A stretch of DNA of 64,000 bases from Coptis chinensis (GCA_015680905.1 CM027377.1:26312501-26376500), one strand, 5' to 3'. Shown: positions 11,878 through 23,376, numbered from the stretch's first letter. Made by a program: numbers and translations. The notes: generated from the sequence alone by a model not told the origin.

Positions 11878-12049
11878 AACGCGCTTGACGGTCCAGTCAC
11901 TGATTTTGACGTGGACTACTAGTGCTTACTAGTGCATCAGTGTGGGGGAGGAAAACCTTGTTGAGGTCGGCCTCCGTAAAAGTGATCTCGCCTGAACTGC
12001 GACCGGAACTGCGTGGGGCAGGTGCGGCCTGGGAAGAAAAATGATAAAC

Positions 12050-13441
12050 TTATTGAAGGGCGCCTAAGCGCCGTCTTTTCTCTCTGGACAATGTTACTGA
12101 ATCATCAAGAAACGTTATCATGTGAATGGTCCTATCATTGTCTCGATCTGATGAGTGCTGATGACGCTCGTGGCGAGAGCGATCTCTGGACCACCCTCTG
12201 TTGCGGGAGTGAGCTTGGACATTGTGACGTTCATGGCGAGGTGGAGATCGACTGCGCACTCTGCAAGCCATGAGCTTAATATGATCGCCATCGGCAATGT
12301 TGGTATCGCTTGATATGTCCCGCCGATGAGGTCCCGGCGGAATGTTTTAGCCCCCAGCACGCATCGGTCTCGTGACATTTGGCTCTGTGAAAGGCACAAT
12401 AAGGTCTGCTTGATTGATTTTCAGGTTGTCGTACTGTAGGTCGGTAATAGGTAGCTTTCTTGATTTTCTCTAATATGTAACTGGGAGATCGTGTGAGAAC
12501 AGCGAACTCACGGTCATTGTTCATTTTGTTTGCCGACTTTCATTCTTGTTGTCGGGGTCGCTTTTTGGAGATTAGGGGGTCGTTGGATATTGCTGTGACC
12601 TCCTCTTCTTCTGTTAGGCCTTGGCGCTTCAGGCCTTCCTGTAGCTTAATGTACTTGTCGACTCAAGCGTATAGCTCAGATAAAGTCTCAGGGAGTTCTT
12701 TTATCGATGATTCGGCGAAAGTGCCGGTTGTTGCATTACGCCGGCAGCGTTGGAGAATGCCAGGGTGGCGAAGGACTCTTTCAGACCTGTTTCCATACAC
12801 AGTAGTTCGGCTTTGAACCGACCTAGAAATTTGTGAATTGTTTCGTCTTCGCCAAGTGAGAGTTGGAACAGCGAATCCAGATCAGTTTTCTTACGCCTGT
12901 TATGGACGTACTGACTAGCAAATGAATCGGTAAGCTGCTCAAAGGTCTTTATCGAGTCTGGCTCGAGTGAGAAAAACCAATCGAGTGCGCCATCTTTGAG
13001 ACTGGCGGGAAACAAACGACACTAGAGATGATCGAACTCTGGTGCACTATATAGTGCCAGGCTTTGAATATAACGAGCCACGTGTTAACCAGGGCACGTG
13101 CTGCCATTGTACATCGGAAAACGTGGCTGAACAAAATCTTGAGGAGAGGGTTTTTTGAGTACCTCAGTAGTGAACGGCGATGCGCGATACGTCTTAAGCA
13201 GTTTTTGAACGATCTGGGTCGCGTCTTTTCTTACTGCACTCTGGCCAATCCTTTGCGACAGTTCGTTAATCTGTTGATTAACTTCGTTGATGCCATTCTC
13301 AGCGACGTTCCCAACTGATTGTTGTTGTGCGTCTACTTGTGCACGTAGAGCAGCATTTTCCTGCCTAAGCAAGGAAATGCTCTCATTCGTTAAACCTAGC
13401 TGGTTTGCGAGGCTTTGAACTTGAGCTTCGAGGCTTGCCAT
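12050..13441 (-). pseudogene. gag of element 1 (fossil)
   Basis: Starts with MASLEAQVQSLANQL at 13441, 88 bases inside the 5' LTR. The first 40 residues are a leucine-rich coiled coil. The Retrotrans_gag core follows (12701-13015: GALDWFFSLEPDSI, FEQLTDSFASQY, LGRFKAELL). Downstream is a C-FH-C-H-C arrangement (YCAFHRAKCHETDAC, about 12370-12420) and an Arg-rich tail. Element 2 has the matching region at 36960-38215. Confidence 0.85.
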
Positions 13442-13512
13442 GCTTCGTGGGCTTGAGATTTTTTATTTTTGGTTTTTGATTTGTGGGAAAGTGGTTTCCC
13501 AAGTAATTGAGA

Positions 13513-13528
13513 CCACAAACGACGCCAA
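13513..13528 (-). promoter_or_regulatory. primer-binding site of element 1
   Basis: Directly inside the 5' LTR the minus strand reads TTGGCGTCGTTTGTGG. This is close to the TTGGCGCCGTCTGTGG type of site common in plant Tat/Athila elements. I do not assign the tRNA. Confidence 0.7.
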
Positions 13529-14088
13529 TGTAAAGGAGTGTTTTAGTTTTCTTCACATATAAGGGAGGAAGGAGAATGGAATTGGAATTGGACGTGGGAA
13601 AAGGTTTATACCGAGTTCGTTGTTGAGCGAACTGCCTACGTATCTTCTCTTGATTCTGGGGGGAGAGAAGAATCAGGTCTCACGTAGTTCATATAGGTGG
13701 TATTTATAGGCCTTGGAAGGTCTAGATTTCCGAGACACGTGTACTGATATGTACATATGTAGGGTGGAGATTGAGTATGAGTGTTGGGTTAGTTTTGGTA
13801 GGAATTGTGTGATGATTGGGAGTGGGTGCAATAGTTCATATATTACGGTGATTGGAAGTACATGTATGGCTACGGTGATGATTGTATTTGGATAAGAGAT
13901 GTTGTCATCACTCGAAGCGTTCTGCTTGAGGTCGCCTATCCGATTCGATGTATTCTGGTGCGATCTGAAGTGTACCACCTACATGAAGCGAATTGCTCAC
14001 GAATCGATCTTGAAGGTCGATGATATGAGTTCACTACAATCTCTGTTTATGCTTAACGTCTGCTTAATATTCCTTAATAAGAATATTG
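13529..14088 (-). repeat. 5' LTR of element 1
   Basis: Matches 1014-1583 with about 4% differences, mostly transitions. Minus-strand TATAAATA box at about 13701-13708. The last dozen bases at the outer (right) end do not match the other LTR, so the exact border is uncertain. Confidence 0.9.
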
Positions 14089-14099
14089 ATCCTTTATTG

Positions 14100-14618
14100 A
14101 TTCTCAAGGAAATTTTGAGAGTTTAATGGAATTCCGGTTTTTGGTGATGTCGGAATTCCGAAAATTCCAAAATCATGTAAAGTTCACAAGAAAGAGTTAT
14201 TGATCAAAGTATCAAACTATATATCAGAATGACAAAAATGTGACTGTCCAAAAGGGTTACAGGGTTGCTTTCCAAATTAATTCCTGGTAATTAAAACTAA
14301 AATGTACGTTTTTTCGCTTACACTTCCAAATAGATCTTTATTTTAGTGACAAGCCACCAATGTGGCCCGTCCGGCCGTCCCTACATCTTATTGCACCATG
14401 AGCGTCCCCATCAATTCATGTTCATCACGTGCATTTCTTCCCCCACAGCTACCACGCGCGTTGTCACTCTTTTCATCACACACCCTTTAAACATTTTAAT
14501 ATAAAAGGAGTATCCAATTTGATTTGATGTATCAGTGCACGTGTCCAAGTACCCAATGGTCCATCAGCCATTCAGCTCACATGTATCACTATCCTCACTC
14601 TGCCTTTGAAGTCCCTCT
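14100..14618. other. non-coding stretch, nothing recognised
   Basis: A/T-rich DNA with no convincing ORF, RNA gene or repeat. A small dyad 'ggaattcc...ggaattcc' lies near 14129-14158. Confidence 0.5.
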
Positions 14619-14626
14619 AGCAAACG

Positions 14627-15169
14627 CTATCCTATGAAATATGAATATCGGATATCCCGATTAATCGATTTAATTACTGATTAATTGGGCGAGATAACCG
14701 ATTTCTCGCTAAATCGAGAAAAAAAAATTATTAAAAATATTAATTCTCCATCCAAAAAAATATGTAAAATTAATGAATTTGATTTTTAAACTGTGTTAAT
14801 AATAATATAACCCAATCAATACACAAAGCTAAGAGTTTACTTATTTTTTCATCCTTAATGAAAGTTAAATATATAAATTATTGTATTATCTCTCTAATAA
14901 ATATTATCGCTTCTCAATCTCTTTATTCCTTTAAATATAATGTATTTTTTGTGTTTGACATATCTGTAGTACTCCAAAATTGAACTAGTTAGATGTGATT
15001 ATGAGAATTTGATATTTTTTGTTGTATCTCATATCACTGTTTAGGAACATTTAGTATGATTATAATATTATATATTTTGAAAACGTCAAATATATACATC
15101 CGATATAATCGATTAACTGCATATCGCTCCTCGACCGATTAGTTTTGAAAACCGATTTTAACTGCTTAG
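14627..15169. mobile_element. possible hAT-like MITE with 8-bp target duplication
   Basis: The octamer AGCAAACG flanks the segment on both sides (14619-14626 and 15170-15177). An 8-bp duplication fits hAT transposons. The ends read CTA...TAG, but the terminal inverted repeats are poor. The inside is A/T-rich with many 'cgattaatcg'-type dyads and no ORF. Confidence 0.42.
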
Positions 15170-15799
15170 AGCAAACGTGCTTAATGTGCAAAACTATAAT
15201 CCGATCAAATAATTGTTTTAAATATTATCAACTATATATTATATAATGTTTACACCTAATCACCATGTGTGATTGCGTCACATGGTGCTTCACCGATTTG
15301 GAATTGAGCAATCAATATGCCTTTAGGTAGGATTGCTTTCATTCGATAAAAAAAAAAGGATTGCTTTCATTTATCTCAAAACATTGTGTAACACATGGAA
15401 TAGCTCAAAGAATATATATATTAGTACGGTCCACTACCATTAGTTTGTTAATGTTGAAAAAAGTGTTAGAATTAAGAATGTGTCAGAAATTTGGTTAGCA
15501 AGTGCCGTGTTGCTAATAGATGATGTGAAAGTTTAGATTATGTTGTCCTATCATTTTGGTTTTTTGCGTAATATCGAGTATACTCTCATAGCCTCAGCCC
15601 CCAAACTATCCCCCTTTTTGTGTGCTACTGTACGTTCATCGTAATATAGACCGGGTACAGAATTATTTTTCTGGATTGAACTACGTAAGTCATATTTTTT
15701 AATAGATTATATATAGTAGACCTTTATTCCTATGAAATGAAATACAAATCATGGCCACAGGTGAGAAAGAAGCTCACACATTATCGTCAAGGACTCGAG

Positions 15800-15988
15800 A
15801 TCTCTACAACCGGGTACAGAGATTATCTCTGTAACCGTGTTATCTCGCCGTTGATCCAAATCCGAGATGTGTGTGTGTCTCGATATCTGTGTGTGTGCTC
15901 CGAGATATGTGTGTGTGCGCCGAGATACGAGATGTGTGTGTGGTATAGAGATTGATCTCTGTACAATCTCTGTACCCGGTTATAGAGG
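15800..15988. repeat. inverted repeat enclosing a TG-rich minisatellite
   Basis: The arms (about 15802-15823 and 15966-15987) both read CTCTAyAACCGGGTACAGAGAT when viewed inward, with one difference. Between them lie four units of about 20 bases of the form gagat(a/g)-tgtgtgtg-(c/t)gcc (15864-15942). The whole could fold into a hairpin. No ORF of interest. Confidence 0.65.
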
Positions 15989-16045
15989 AACTGGACTCTA
16001 TCGTCAATGCACAAAGTATAAATTGATTATTTTTGGGCTGCAGTA

Positions 16046-16725
16046 TTGACACCCTATAAATGAGACTAACACCCCTTTGACCAATTCAAATGTATTAACA
16101 CCTTTCCATTAAATACACAAAAAACACTAACGGCAAGCAGCTGTCGCGGGATCGCACAATTCACGTCATTAGGTTGCTGTGAGATCCCATATCCCACGGA
16201 AAGTAGTTGCCATAGGTATTTTTTTTTAAATAATTTATTTTAATAGCCACTGTAAAAAAAGTTAGTTGCCGCGAAATGATTTTGTTTACTAAAATGGAGT
16301 ATTTGTTTGTGTTAATTATTAAAACTCTTCTTCATTAATTTGATCACAAAATTTTCTTATAACATATGAAAATATTTGCTGCGAAATAGCAAAATTATGG
16401 CTCGATTGTATATTTTTTTTGTCATGGTTTTGGTATTGTTCTTGGAGTGTATAAAAAAACTTTAAAGAAAAAAATAAGGTATCCATATGTCGTGGGAATA
16501 CGCAAAATTTGAAGTGAAAAAAAATAAAAAACACAAAAAAAATATACTGCGCAACTGCCTGCCATGAGATCTCGCGGTAACCCGATGTCGTGGATTGTGC
16601 GATCTCGCGACAACTGCTTGCTGTAGAACTATGGGCATGTGGGGTGTAAAAGTACATATAAGAAATAACCATTATTGTTTTACTTTTTGTCAAATGGGTG
16701 CTAGTCCTATTTATAGGGGTGCCAA
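16046..16725. mobile_element. foldback MITE with long terminal inverted repeats
   Basis: The left end TTGACACCCTATAAAT and the reverse complement of the right end TTGGCACCCCTATAAAT match. The similarity continues inward for about 185 bases on each side (left to about 16232, right from about 16540), including GCAAGCAGyTGTCGCGrGAT. The ends are flanked by TA on both sides, which would fit a Tc1/mariner-type insertion but is too short to prove it. No transposase is present. It lies about 0.7 kb upstream of the ILR1-like start codon. Confidence 0.75.
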
Positions 16726-17276
16726 TATCGCACCTTTTTTTTTGGCAAGCATGTTTTAAATGAGATCAGTAACTCTTTGATATTGGCGGGTTCGAACTTC
16801 CAACTTTTTATATTATTATCCAAAAATTTTACCGACTTTGTTAGTTGGTATCTGCAAAGTATAAATTGAATTAATTCTCTTTCTCTTATTAATTTAATAG
16901 TGAGTCAACTTTAATTTTAAATTTTTGCATGAAGAAACAGGTTATCAGAATGTTTAATTTTAATTGAATGTTTTTATGACTTTTTCATATTTTATTTTTC
17001 CAATTGCTTTGTTTTTATACATTCAGGATGCAGTTATCAGATTGTCTATTTCTCCATTGAGGTCATTTTACCCGACTATTTTGAACACAACTTTTTTTTT
17101 TTATGTATTTATTTATTGTTATTGTTGAGACTTGAGAGAGCTAGAAAAAAAAAAGAACGTGCTACTTTGTCCTTCCTACTTACATGTAGGAAGATTTGGT
17201 AGTACACATCAAAACACGTGAGTCAGCAACGATATTTCGGTTGTATCTAGGCCTCTAATTACTTGATAATGGAATG

Positions 17277-17286
17277 CATAAAAGGG
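17277..17286 (+). promoter_or_regulatory. probable TATA box of the ILR1-like gene
   Basis: The sequence CATAAAAGGG lies about 120 bases upstream of the ATG at 17407, a plausible distance for a plant TATA element with a short 5' UTR. Confidence 0.4.
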
Positions 17287-17406
17287 CCATAGAAAAAGTT
17301 CTCACATCAGTTTCCTTTGTAGTAGACTAGTAGCGGAAGGTGGCTATAATATAACTTGTTAGCCTTTGTTTTGCATTTTCTATCTGCCTCAGCGATTAAG
17401 TGAGAC

Positions 17407-20400
17407 ATGAACCAATTCCAACTCTCCTTATTACTCTTCACCTCTTTTGCTCTCACCTTCAGTACTACATGCACTAGTCTACAGCATTCTTGCTGTGAAC
17501 AAGGCCTAAATTCAGATTCTCATCAAAGCTATCATAACTCTTCAATAAAAGATGAGATCATTAGGCTTGCTAATCTTCCTGAGACTACAAACTGGCTCAA
17601 GAAGATAAGAAGAGATATTCACCAGTATCCAGAACTAGCTTACGAAGAATTCAAGACAAGCACACTCATTAGAAATGAGCTTGATCACATGGGTGTCAGT
17701 TATAGATGGCCTGTGGCACACACTGGTATAGTTGCCACTATTGGGTCTGGTTCACCTCCTTTTGTTGCTCTAAGAGCAGATATGGATGCTTTGCCAATTC
17801 AGGTAAGTTCTTACATACTATACTAATTTTTTTGTTCTTCTACATATATAAAGATAATAGGGAAACGAATAGGCAAAAAATATCTTCATCAATGACTAAT
17901 TCTAACTTCTAAATTTTTAGATGCTTTGTTTGATGTTATTGTATTACTTTTCTACCGAAGACTAATGCTAACTTCTAAGTTTACCTTAAAATAGGTGGTC
18001 TTTCACTCTTCATGATCCATGACATCTGATCAAAGCTGGAAAAACTTAAAAAATGGAACTTTTCCGAATTACAGGCATGAATATCTATTGTTATGGAAGA
18101 ACATATATTACCTAATATATTCTATATGTGGAACAGATTCTTTGTAAGGATAAAACTACTGAAGACATGATACTAAAACAGGAATGATGCCAAGATACCC
18201 ATGTGAGCCCAAGTAATGCTCTCCCTTTGGCATCTAGGGTTTTGAATGATGAATTGATGACATGAATACTATACTATACATGCATATATGTAGGCCAGTA
18301 CCTTAATACCTTATCCATACTTTACTGTATAATATTAATGTTGGTTGTTCTAAGATGTAGTTTAATTTACATTCTTATTCATCGAAAAAAAAAAGTTTAA
18401 TTTACATTCCTAGTGTATGTATAGCATTCATAGAATATATAAGATCGATCAGATTCCATATGGTTTTGTGTCAAAAATTGAGTTAGGCACACTTTTCTTT
18501 TGTTAAACTACCTTACAATATATATATACCTACCTACTTGATAAAAACCTGCAGAATATGTTTAATTCTTGTTCTTTATAGATGTGTTCACATTCAGATC
18601 ACCCTCTTCACCACAATAGCACTTTCAACAAGACAGAATGGTGGACCATCCATTTTCAGCATTTTTCTTTGGATTCCACTTTGTGGGGATGGGGGTTAAT
18701 TTTCAATTTCAATTTTACCCAGCAAAAAAAAATAGGGGTTTTATATTTTCAGAATGGTCTTATATCGTTGGACAATATCTTCTAAAATTAGTTTATACAT
18801 AAACTTCTTCGTGGATCGTTAAAACATAATTTGAATTTGAGAAGAGCAAGACACGTTTATAATTTTATATGCACCGAAAATAACTATGTTCAAGTTGTGG
18901 TGTACAAACGTTTCTCAGTTTCAACTTTCAACCCAATTTTGATGCTCAACATACTGCTCAAGCGTATGTAGGAAATGGTGGAATGGGAGCATAAGAGCAA
19001 AGTAGATGGTAAAATGCATGCCTGTGGACATGATGCACATGTTAGCATGCTCCTTGGTGCTGCAAAGATATTGCAAGAACTTCGAAATATGTTGCAGGTA
19101 ACTAATTAACATATCACACTGCAAGTCATAAATACAGTATAATTCTTGTAAACCATGTATCAATAATCTAATTTCGTTTGGCATTACGACAACATTGACA
19201 TTGCTGCTTACTGCTTAGGGAACTGTTATTCTCATATTTCAACCAGCTGAGGAACGAGGTGAAGGAGCGCAGAGAATGATCAAAGAGGGGGCACTTGAAA
19301 ATGTTGAGGCCATCTTTGCCCTTCACACAGCTTATAGATGGCCTACAGGTGTTGTTGCATCGAGACCCGGTGAATTCTTAGCAGGATGTGGAGCCTTCAA
19401 AGCAAAAATTAGTGGTAAAGGAGGTCATGCAGCAATTCCTCATGACACTATTGATCCTGTCTTGGCAGCGGCGGCATCAGTAATTAGTTTACAGAACATT
19501 GTTTCGAGGGAGACAGATCCTTTGGATTCTCAGGTAATGTTAGTACTACATTCAAAATATTTATTGGTTTAATGTTATGAAGCTAAACATCTATCTTGAA
19601 AGGATTCTATACAAGTCGAGAAAAACATAACAGTTCTATTATTGTCTCATACTAATCTGTTGTGGGACGGTCCATGGCGATTCCAGAATCATTGCAATGA
19701 ACTTATTTGGTTATATTTCAACATCATAAATTCAGGAATTATGATGTGGTGTTAGAGTCCAGCTGCTTTCCTTAAAACATGCATCTACTTGGTAATAAAA
19801 ATGAGAAGTCCCACATACTCACATACGAAAACGTACAGGCCAAAAATTAGTTGGACTGCACAAAAAATGTGCACAGTAAATCCACTGTCCGATGAGCGAA
19901 AGTATTATTAATCTTGGTCCCATTGCTCGTGGAAGAAGACAATGTTTTCACCAAATTATATTAATTAGGTTGGTGAGCAGTAAATAATGTCCTCAGCTCG
20001 CAGGTGGTTTCTGTATCCAAAATTCATGGGGGAAGTGCATTCAATATTATACCAGAATCAGTGGAAATTGCTGGGACATTCAGGGCTTTCACAAAGAACA
20101 ACTTCAATGCGTTGAAGCAAAGAATAGAAGAGGTACTCCAAGGTCCAAGGAACTATTTTCGTCATCACCTTTCATTGATTGTTATTTTTTTTTCCTTCAT
20201 GTTAATATCAATTTTTGAGTGATTGGGGCGTGCCTCTCGCCTAACCATGAAATCATTGCTGTGGTCCAAAAGCTATTGTTGAATGCATGGACCATTGAAT
20301 CATATCATATTGCATGGACCATTATTGATCGCGTTTTTCCTGTCTCGACTAGGGACGCAATTTGAAGCTCCCATATCATTTTTATTCATTTATTTTTTTA

Positions 20401-21135
20401 TTTTTATTTTTATTTTTCTGAAAAAAGTAAACTGGGGTTAAGATATTATTGCAAAAGGTTAAACCTTACGAGCCTCCCTAAGAGTTAGATCATTGAAAGG
20501 AGAACACAAAGACACTATATCGACAGGCTTCAAACCTAACATACAGTCATCCTACAATCGAACCTAAGAAAATAGAGATAATAGTCCTACTTTCTAGTCA
20601 TAATTTCTTTAACAATTTTAAGATGTTTTTTTTTTGTCTCCACTAAGGATGTAATTTGAAGCTCCAACTAATTTTAGTGTTAACACAATTAATCTGTATG
20701 CATGGTATGCCTTGTCTGCAGAAACAGTAACATAATTTGACCTATATGCATCAGGTAATTACAGGACAAGCAGCAGTAAATCGATGCACAGCTGAAGTGG
20801 ACTTTCCTGAGAACGAGCATCCAACGATACCTCCAACTATTAATGACGAAGGTGTTTATCAACATGTACACCAAGTCTCGTCGCACATTGTAGGAGAAAA
20901 GAACACATTAACGGCTCCTTCCTCCATGGGGAGTGAAGATTTTGCTTTCTATTTAAATCATGTCCCAGGCTCCCTCCTTTTTGTAGGTACAAGGAATGAG
21001 AAGACGGGATTCTTCCACCCTGCCCATAGTCCTTATTTTGGTATCGATGAAGATGCGCTCCCCATCGGGGCAGCAATACATGCTTCCTTCGCACATTCTT
21101 ACATTCAAAAATTGAAAGGTAGTAATCGAAATTGA
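17407..21135 (+). CDS. ILR1-like: IAA-amino acid hydrolase, ILR1-like (peptidase M20 family)
   Basis: Predicted to hydrolyse amide-linked auxin conjugates (IAA-amino acids) and so release free auxin; members usually act in the secretory pathway or ER. Exons by GT-AG borders: 17407-17802, 18972-19097, 19219-19533, 20004-20132 and 20755-21135, all phase 0, giving 448 residues, close to the usual 430-450. Residues 1-25 look like a signal peptide ([19 protein letters not shown]). M20 motifs present are [10 protein letters not shown] (about 123-132), [10 protein letters not shown] with the metal-binding Cys and His, [29 protein letters not shown] and HPAHSPYF near the C terminus. The protein ends [10 protein letters not shown], with no KDEL-like ER retention signal that many relatives carry. 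The start is the first ATG before the signal peptide and agrees with a TATA-like box 120 bases upstream. The C-terminal motifs look closer to the ILR1/ILL6 group than to IAR3, a weak judgement. No frame damage was seen, so I treat it as intact. Confidence 0.93.
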
Positions 21136-21190
21136 TTTTTCATTATTACAAAAGAATTTAAGCTGGTTAATGTTATCTCTTAATTTTATT

Positions 21191-21243
21191 AACAATCCCG
21201 GTAAAGTTTCTTTTTTCTGAGCTTGATAGGGAGATTTGGTGAG
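21191..21243 (+). repeat. 3'-flank segment also found at 40165-40217
   Basis: These 53 bases, starting 56 bases after the hydrolase stop codon, match 40165-40217 in the same orientation with five differences. Both contain 'gtttcttttttct' and 'gagatttggtgag'. See the second copy for interpretation. Confidence 0.75.
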
Positions 21244-21529
21244 GTTATTGGGTAGAAGAAAAGAAAGGTCAATTATTAGCCTACTATTGATGTTAACTGC
21301 TATAAGTATGGTCTCCAATATAACTTTGCAAAACCACTGCTCATAGTGGACACGGGACATAATCGATATTTAAGGATCTCCTCATTATCATATCAAGATC
21401 ATATATCATGCACAAATAGGCTAAAAACATGCGCTAAATCTTAGAAATTTAATCCAGATCATATCAAAAATGAAACTGAGAGATCTCAATATCGTTTTTT
21501 TTTGCAATTACGGGAACATCATCATCATA

Positions 21530-21778
21530 TATATATATGGAGGGATCAATATACCATGGTTTATACCATGGCCCACGATTTCATCTTAATTTTTTGTAGA
21601 TATGTCCAATAAACTATGAAGATTACCTCTACAAAATTTTAGCTCTTTTGACGATGTTTAACAATGTCAAAAGATTATTGCAAAATCTAAAAATCTAGAC
21701 CGTTAAAAAAAATTTAAAGTTGTCAACAATTTTTAAATAGGTTAGCCATAGTAAACAGATCCATCCCCTATATATATA
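21530..21778. mobile_element. probable MITE inserted in TA-rich DNA
   Basis: The left end (tatatatggagggatc) resembles the reverse complement of the right end (tatatataggggatggatc), inside (TA)n tracts. An ATACCATGG pair lies just inside the left end. About 250 bp, no ORF. The TA tracts hide any target duplication. Confidence 0.42.
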
Positions 21779-21809
21779 AGAATGTTCATATATATATGAA
21801 CATTCTTAT
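21776..21809. repeat. perfect 34-bp palindrome
   Basis: Starts ATAAGAATGTTCATAT and is identical to its reverse complement over 34 bases. It sits between the two convergently transcribed host genes. Confidence 0.9.
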
Positions 21810-22003
21810 TCAGAGTTTATTGATTATGTAAACATATTGCATGACATATCACCCAAAGGGAAATTATTAGTTAACAAACTCATGTAGTAAGCAAAGACCA
21901 CATAACCAACCCGGCCAAATAGCGAAAAAAGGGATAAATAGCACAAACTACATATTACATTGCTTTAGTTCCATATATGGAAAGCCAAATGAGATGAAAA
22001 GGC

Positions 22004-22207
22004 TTAAATGCTGTCTTTGAGCACCAACAGTGAAGCAACAATGCCAAAGAGCCCAACAACCATTGAAGGGAGAGAAGTGAAAGAACTGTTTGGAGCGGGA
22101 GCAGGTATTGGATGATGCATGCCAGGCATGTCATGAGCAACAACACTCAATACCAAAATGGCAAAACAAACTGTAGTGAAGATAACAGCAGTTTTGGTGA
22201 AAGCCAT
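22004..22207 (-). CDS. arabinogalactan peptide-like, GPI-anchored secreted peptide
   Basis: 67 residues. Residues 1-24 form a hydrophobic signal peptide (AVIFTTVCFAILVLSVVA). A short mature part has HPIPAPAPNSS, where the Pro-Ala repeats are the typical sites for hydroxyproline arabinogalactan addition. The tail (GLFGIVASLLVL) is hydrophobic, as in GPI-anchor signals, with small residues (NSS) at a plausible omega site. The size and layout fit AG peptides, which act at the plasma membrane and cell wall. The His/Met-rich stretch before the Pro-Ala motif (HDMPGMHH) is unusual and might bind metal (speculative). The gene has no intron and converges on the ILR1-like gene. A TATA box lies about 100 bases upstream of the start. 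Confidence 0.75.
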   Translation of the reverse strand: MAFTKTAVIFTTVCFAILVLSVVAHDMPGMHHPIPAPAPNSSFTSLPSMVVGLFGIVASLLVLKDSI

Positions 22208-22307
22208 TTGTATATAAGTTTGATGAAATTATGCAGCGCACGCCTTTGGCCTTTGTTAGTTATGTTATCAGTTGTTTGCTTTGTATTATGTTCCTCACTT
22301 TGACCTC

Positions 22308-22315
22308 TATATATA
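22308..22315 (-). promoter_or_regulatory. TATA box of the AG-peptide gene
   Basis: TATATATA, about 100 bases upstream of the start codon at 22207 on the minus strand. Confidence 0.6.
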
Positions 22316-22319
22316 AGAT

Positions 22320-23370
22320 ATGATCAGGTATAGTACACAATCAACTGTAGTACAAAATGGGATCATATGCCATCGTACATTCGTACATACTCTGGGAAGT
22401 CAGAGGATGTAGTCTATGGCTATTGTATTGTCTTGTAACATAACTTTGCCGGTAGACTAGGAGGAGCTGGATTTTAATATTTTTTTTTGGTAAAGGAGCT
22501 GGATTTTAATTGATAGAGTAATATGTTGCAACTTCAAATAATATGTTTATTGATGTCACGACCAGAAGACCAAAGCCTTGGGTGCAATTTGTTTTGGAGC
22601 TTTCGGAGAGGGGAAAATCACTAAGAGAAGTTTAAGTTTTGGAGTAAATTGATTTGGTGTGTTATCCCAATAAAAATGAGTGCAACTTATATTTGATCGC
22701 AAAGCAGTTTAGCAAAAATTGTATCTCTGTTTTCTCATGAAAAACTCACGAGTAAACCCATTAGTTTTTGTGACGAAATTAATAATGGAAAGTCGATGGT
22801 TTTAGTCATGCTGGTAAAGGGTACTACAGTCTACAAGGCAGGCTCAAATAATCACATATAGCATTCAATCCGCTGACTTATTTTTCATTAGAGACTAGTA
22901 TGTGCAAGTGCCGTACTGCACTGATCAGCTCACTACGCCTTCAGCGCTACCGTAAACACAACATATCACCACCATTACCGCGCCTTCAGGGCATCCCGTA
23001 AACTATAACACTACAATTAGTCAATTACTGCCTAGTGGGTAGTCGGTGCCACAGTTAATCCATTGTTGGGACTTAAAGTCCAATTCTTTTTATTTTCAGT
23101 TTTACACCAACAGACCTAAATAGTTAAAGCCCGGCCCATAGTCCAACAATTATTATTGACTAAAAGTCTAAAACGTTCCCAATCTATTTTATTAACCACA
23201 GACGACAGTCCCTCTCTTCTCCATTTTTACTGTATCTCTCTCACCGGAAGGAAGTTCTTCACTCATAAAAGTAGATTTGATAGAGGATACTTGAGGGCTT
23301 GAGATGATGATCCATGCTTTTGAGTTGGGATAATGTTGCTCCATTTCAGCACTATCCTGTAGAGTGTAAG
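22320..23370. other. non-coding stretch, upstream of the AG-peptide gene
   Basis: No convincing ORF or RNA gene. The phrases 'gccttcag' and 'cccgtaaac/ccgtaaac' occur twice between 22935 and 23000. Otherwise nothing recognised. Confidence 0.5.
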
Positions 23371-23376
23371 GTGTTA

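Larger units (their letters stand above)
1014..14088 (-). mobile_element. Ty3/gypsy LTR retrotransposon fossil, Tat type, with antisense gene (element 1)
   Basis: Two direct repeats of about 560-570 bp (1014-1583 and 13529 to about 14088) bound a 12-kb interior. Read on the minus strand the order is 5' LTR, primer-binding site, gag, protease, reverse transcriptase, RNase H, a second RNase H, integrase, tandem repeats, antisense gene, polypurine tract, 3' LTR. The extra RNase H and the long 3' region with tandem repeats and extra ORFs are known marks of the Tat lineage. My hand comparison gives about 24 differences in 555 LTR positions, near 4%. With commonly used plant rates (about 0.7-1.3 x 10^-8 per site per year) this suggests roughly 1.5-3.5 million years, an inference. 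The coding parts are broken in many places (more than ten). No target duplication was found because the outer end of the right LTR is eroded. Confidence 0.93.

Noticed and set aside
16319-16693. 124-residue minus-strand ORF
   Set aside because: Runs through the right arm of the foldback MITE; low-complexity Phe/Tyr-rich translation of A/T-rich DNA.
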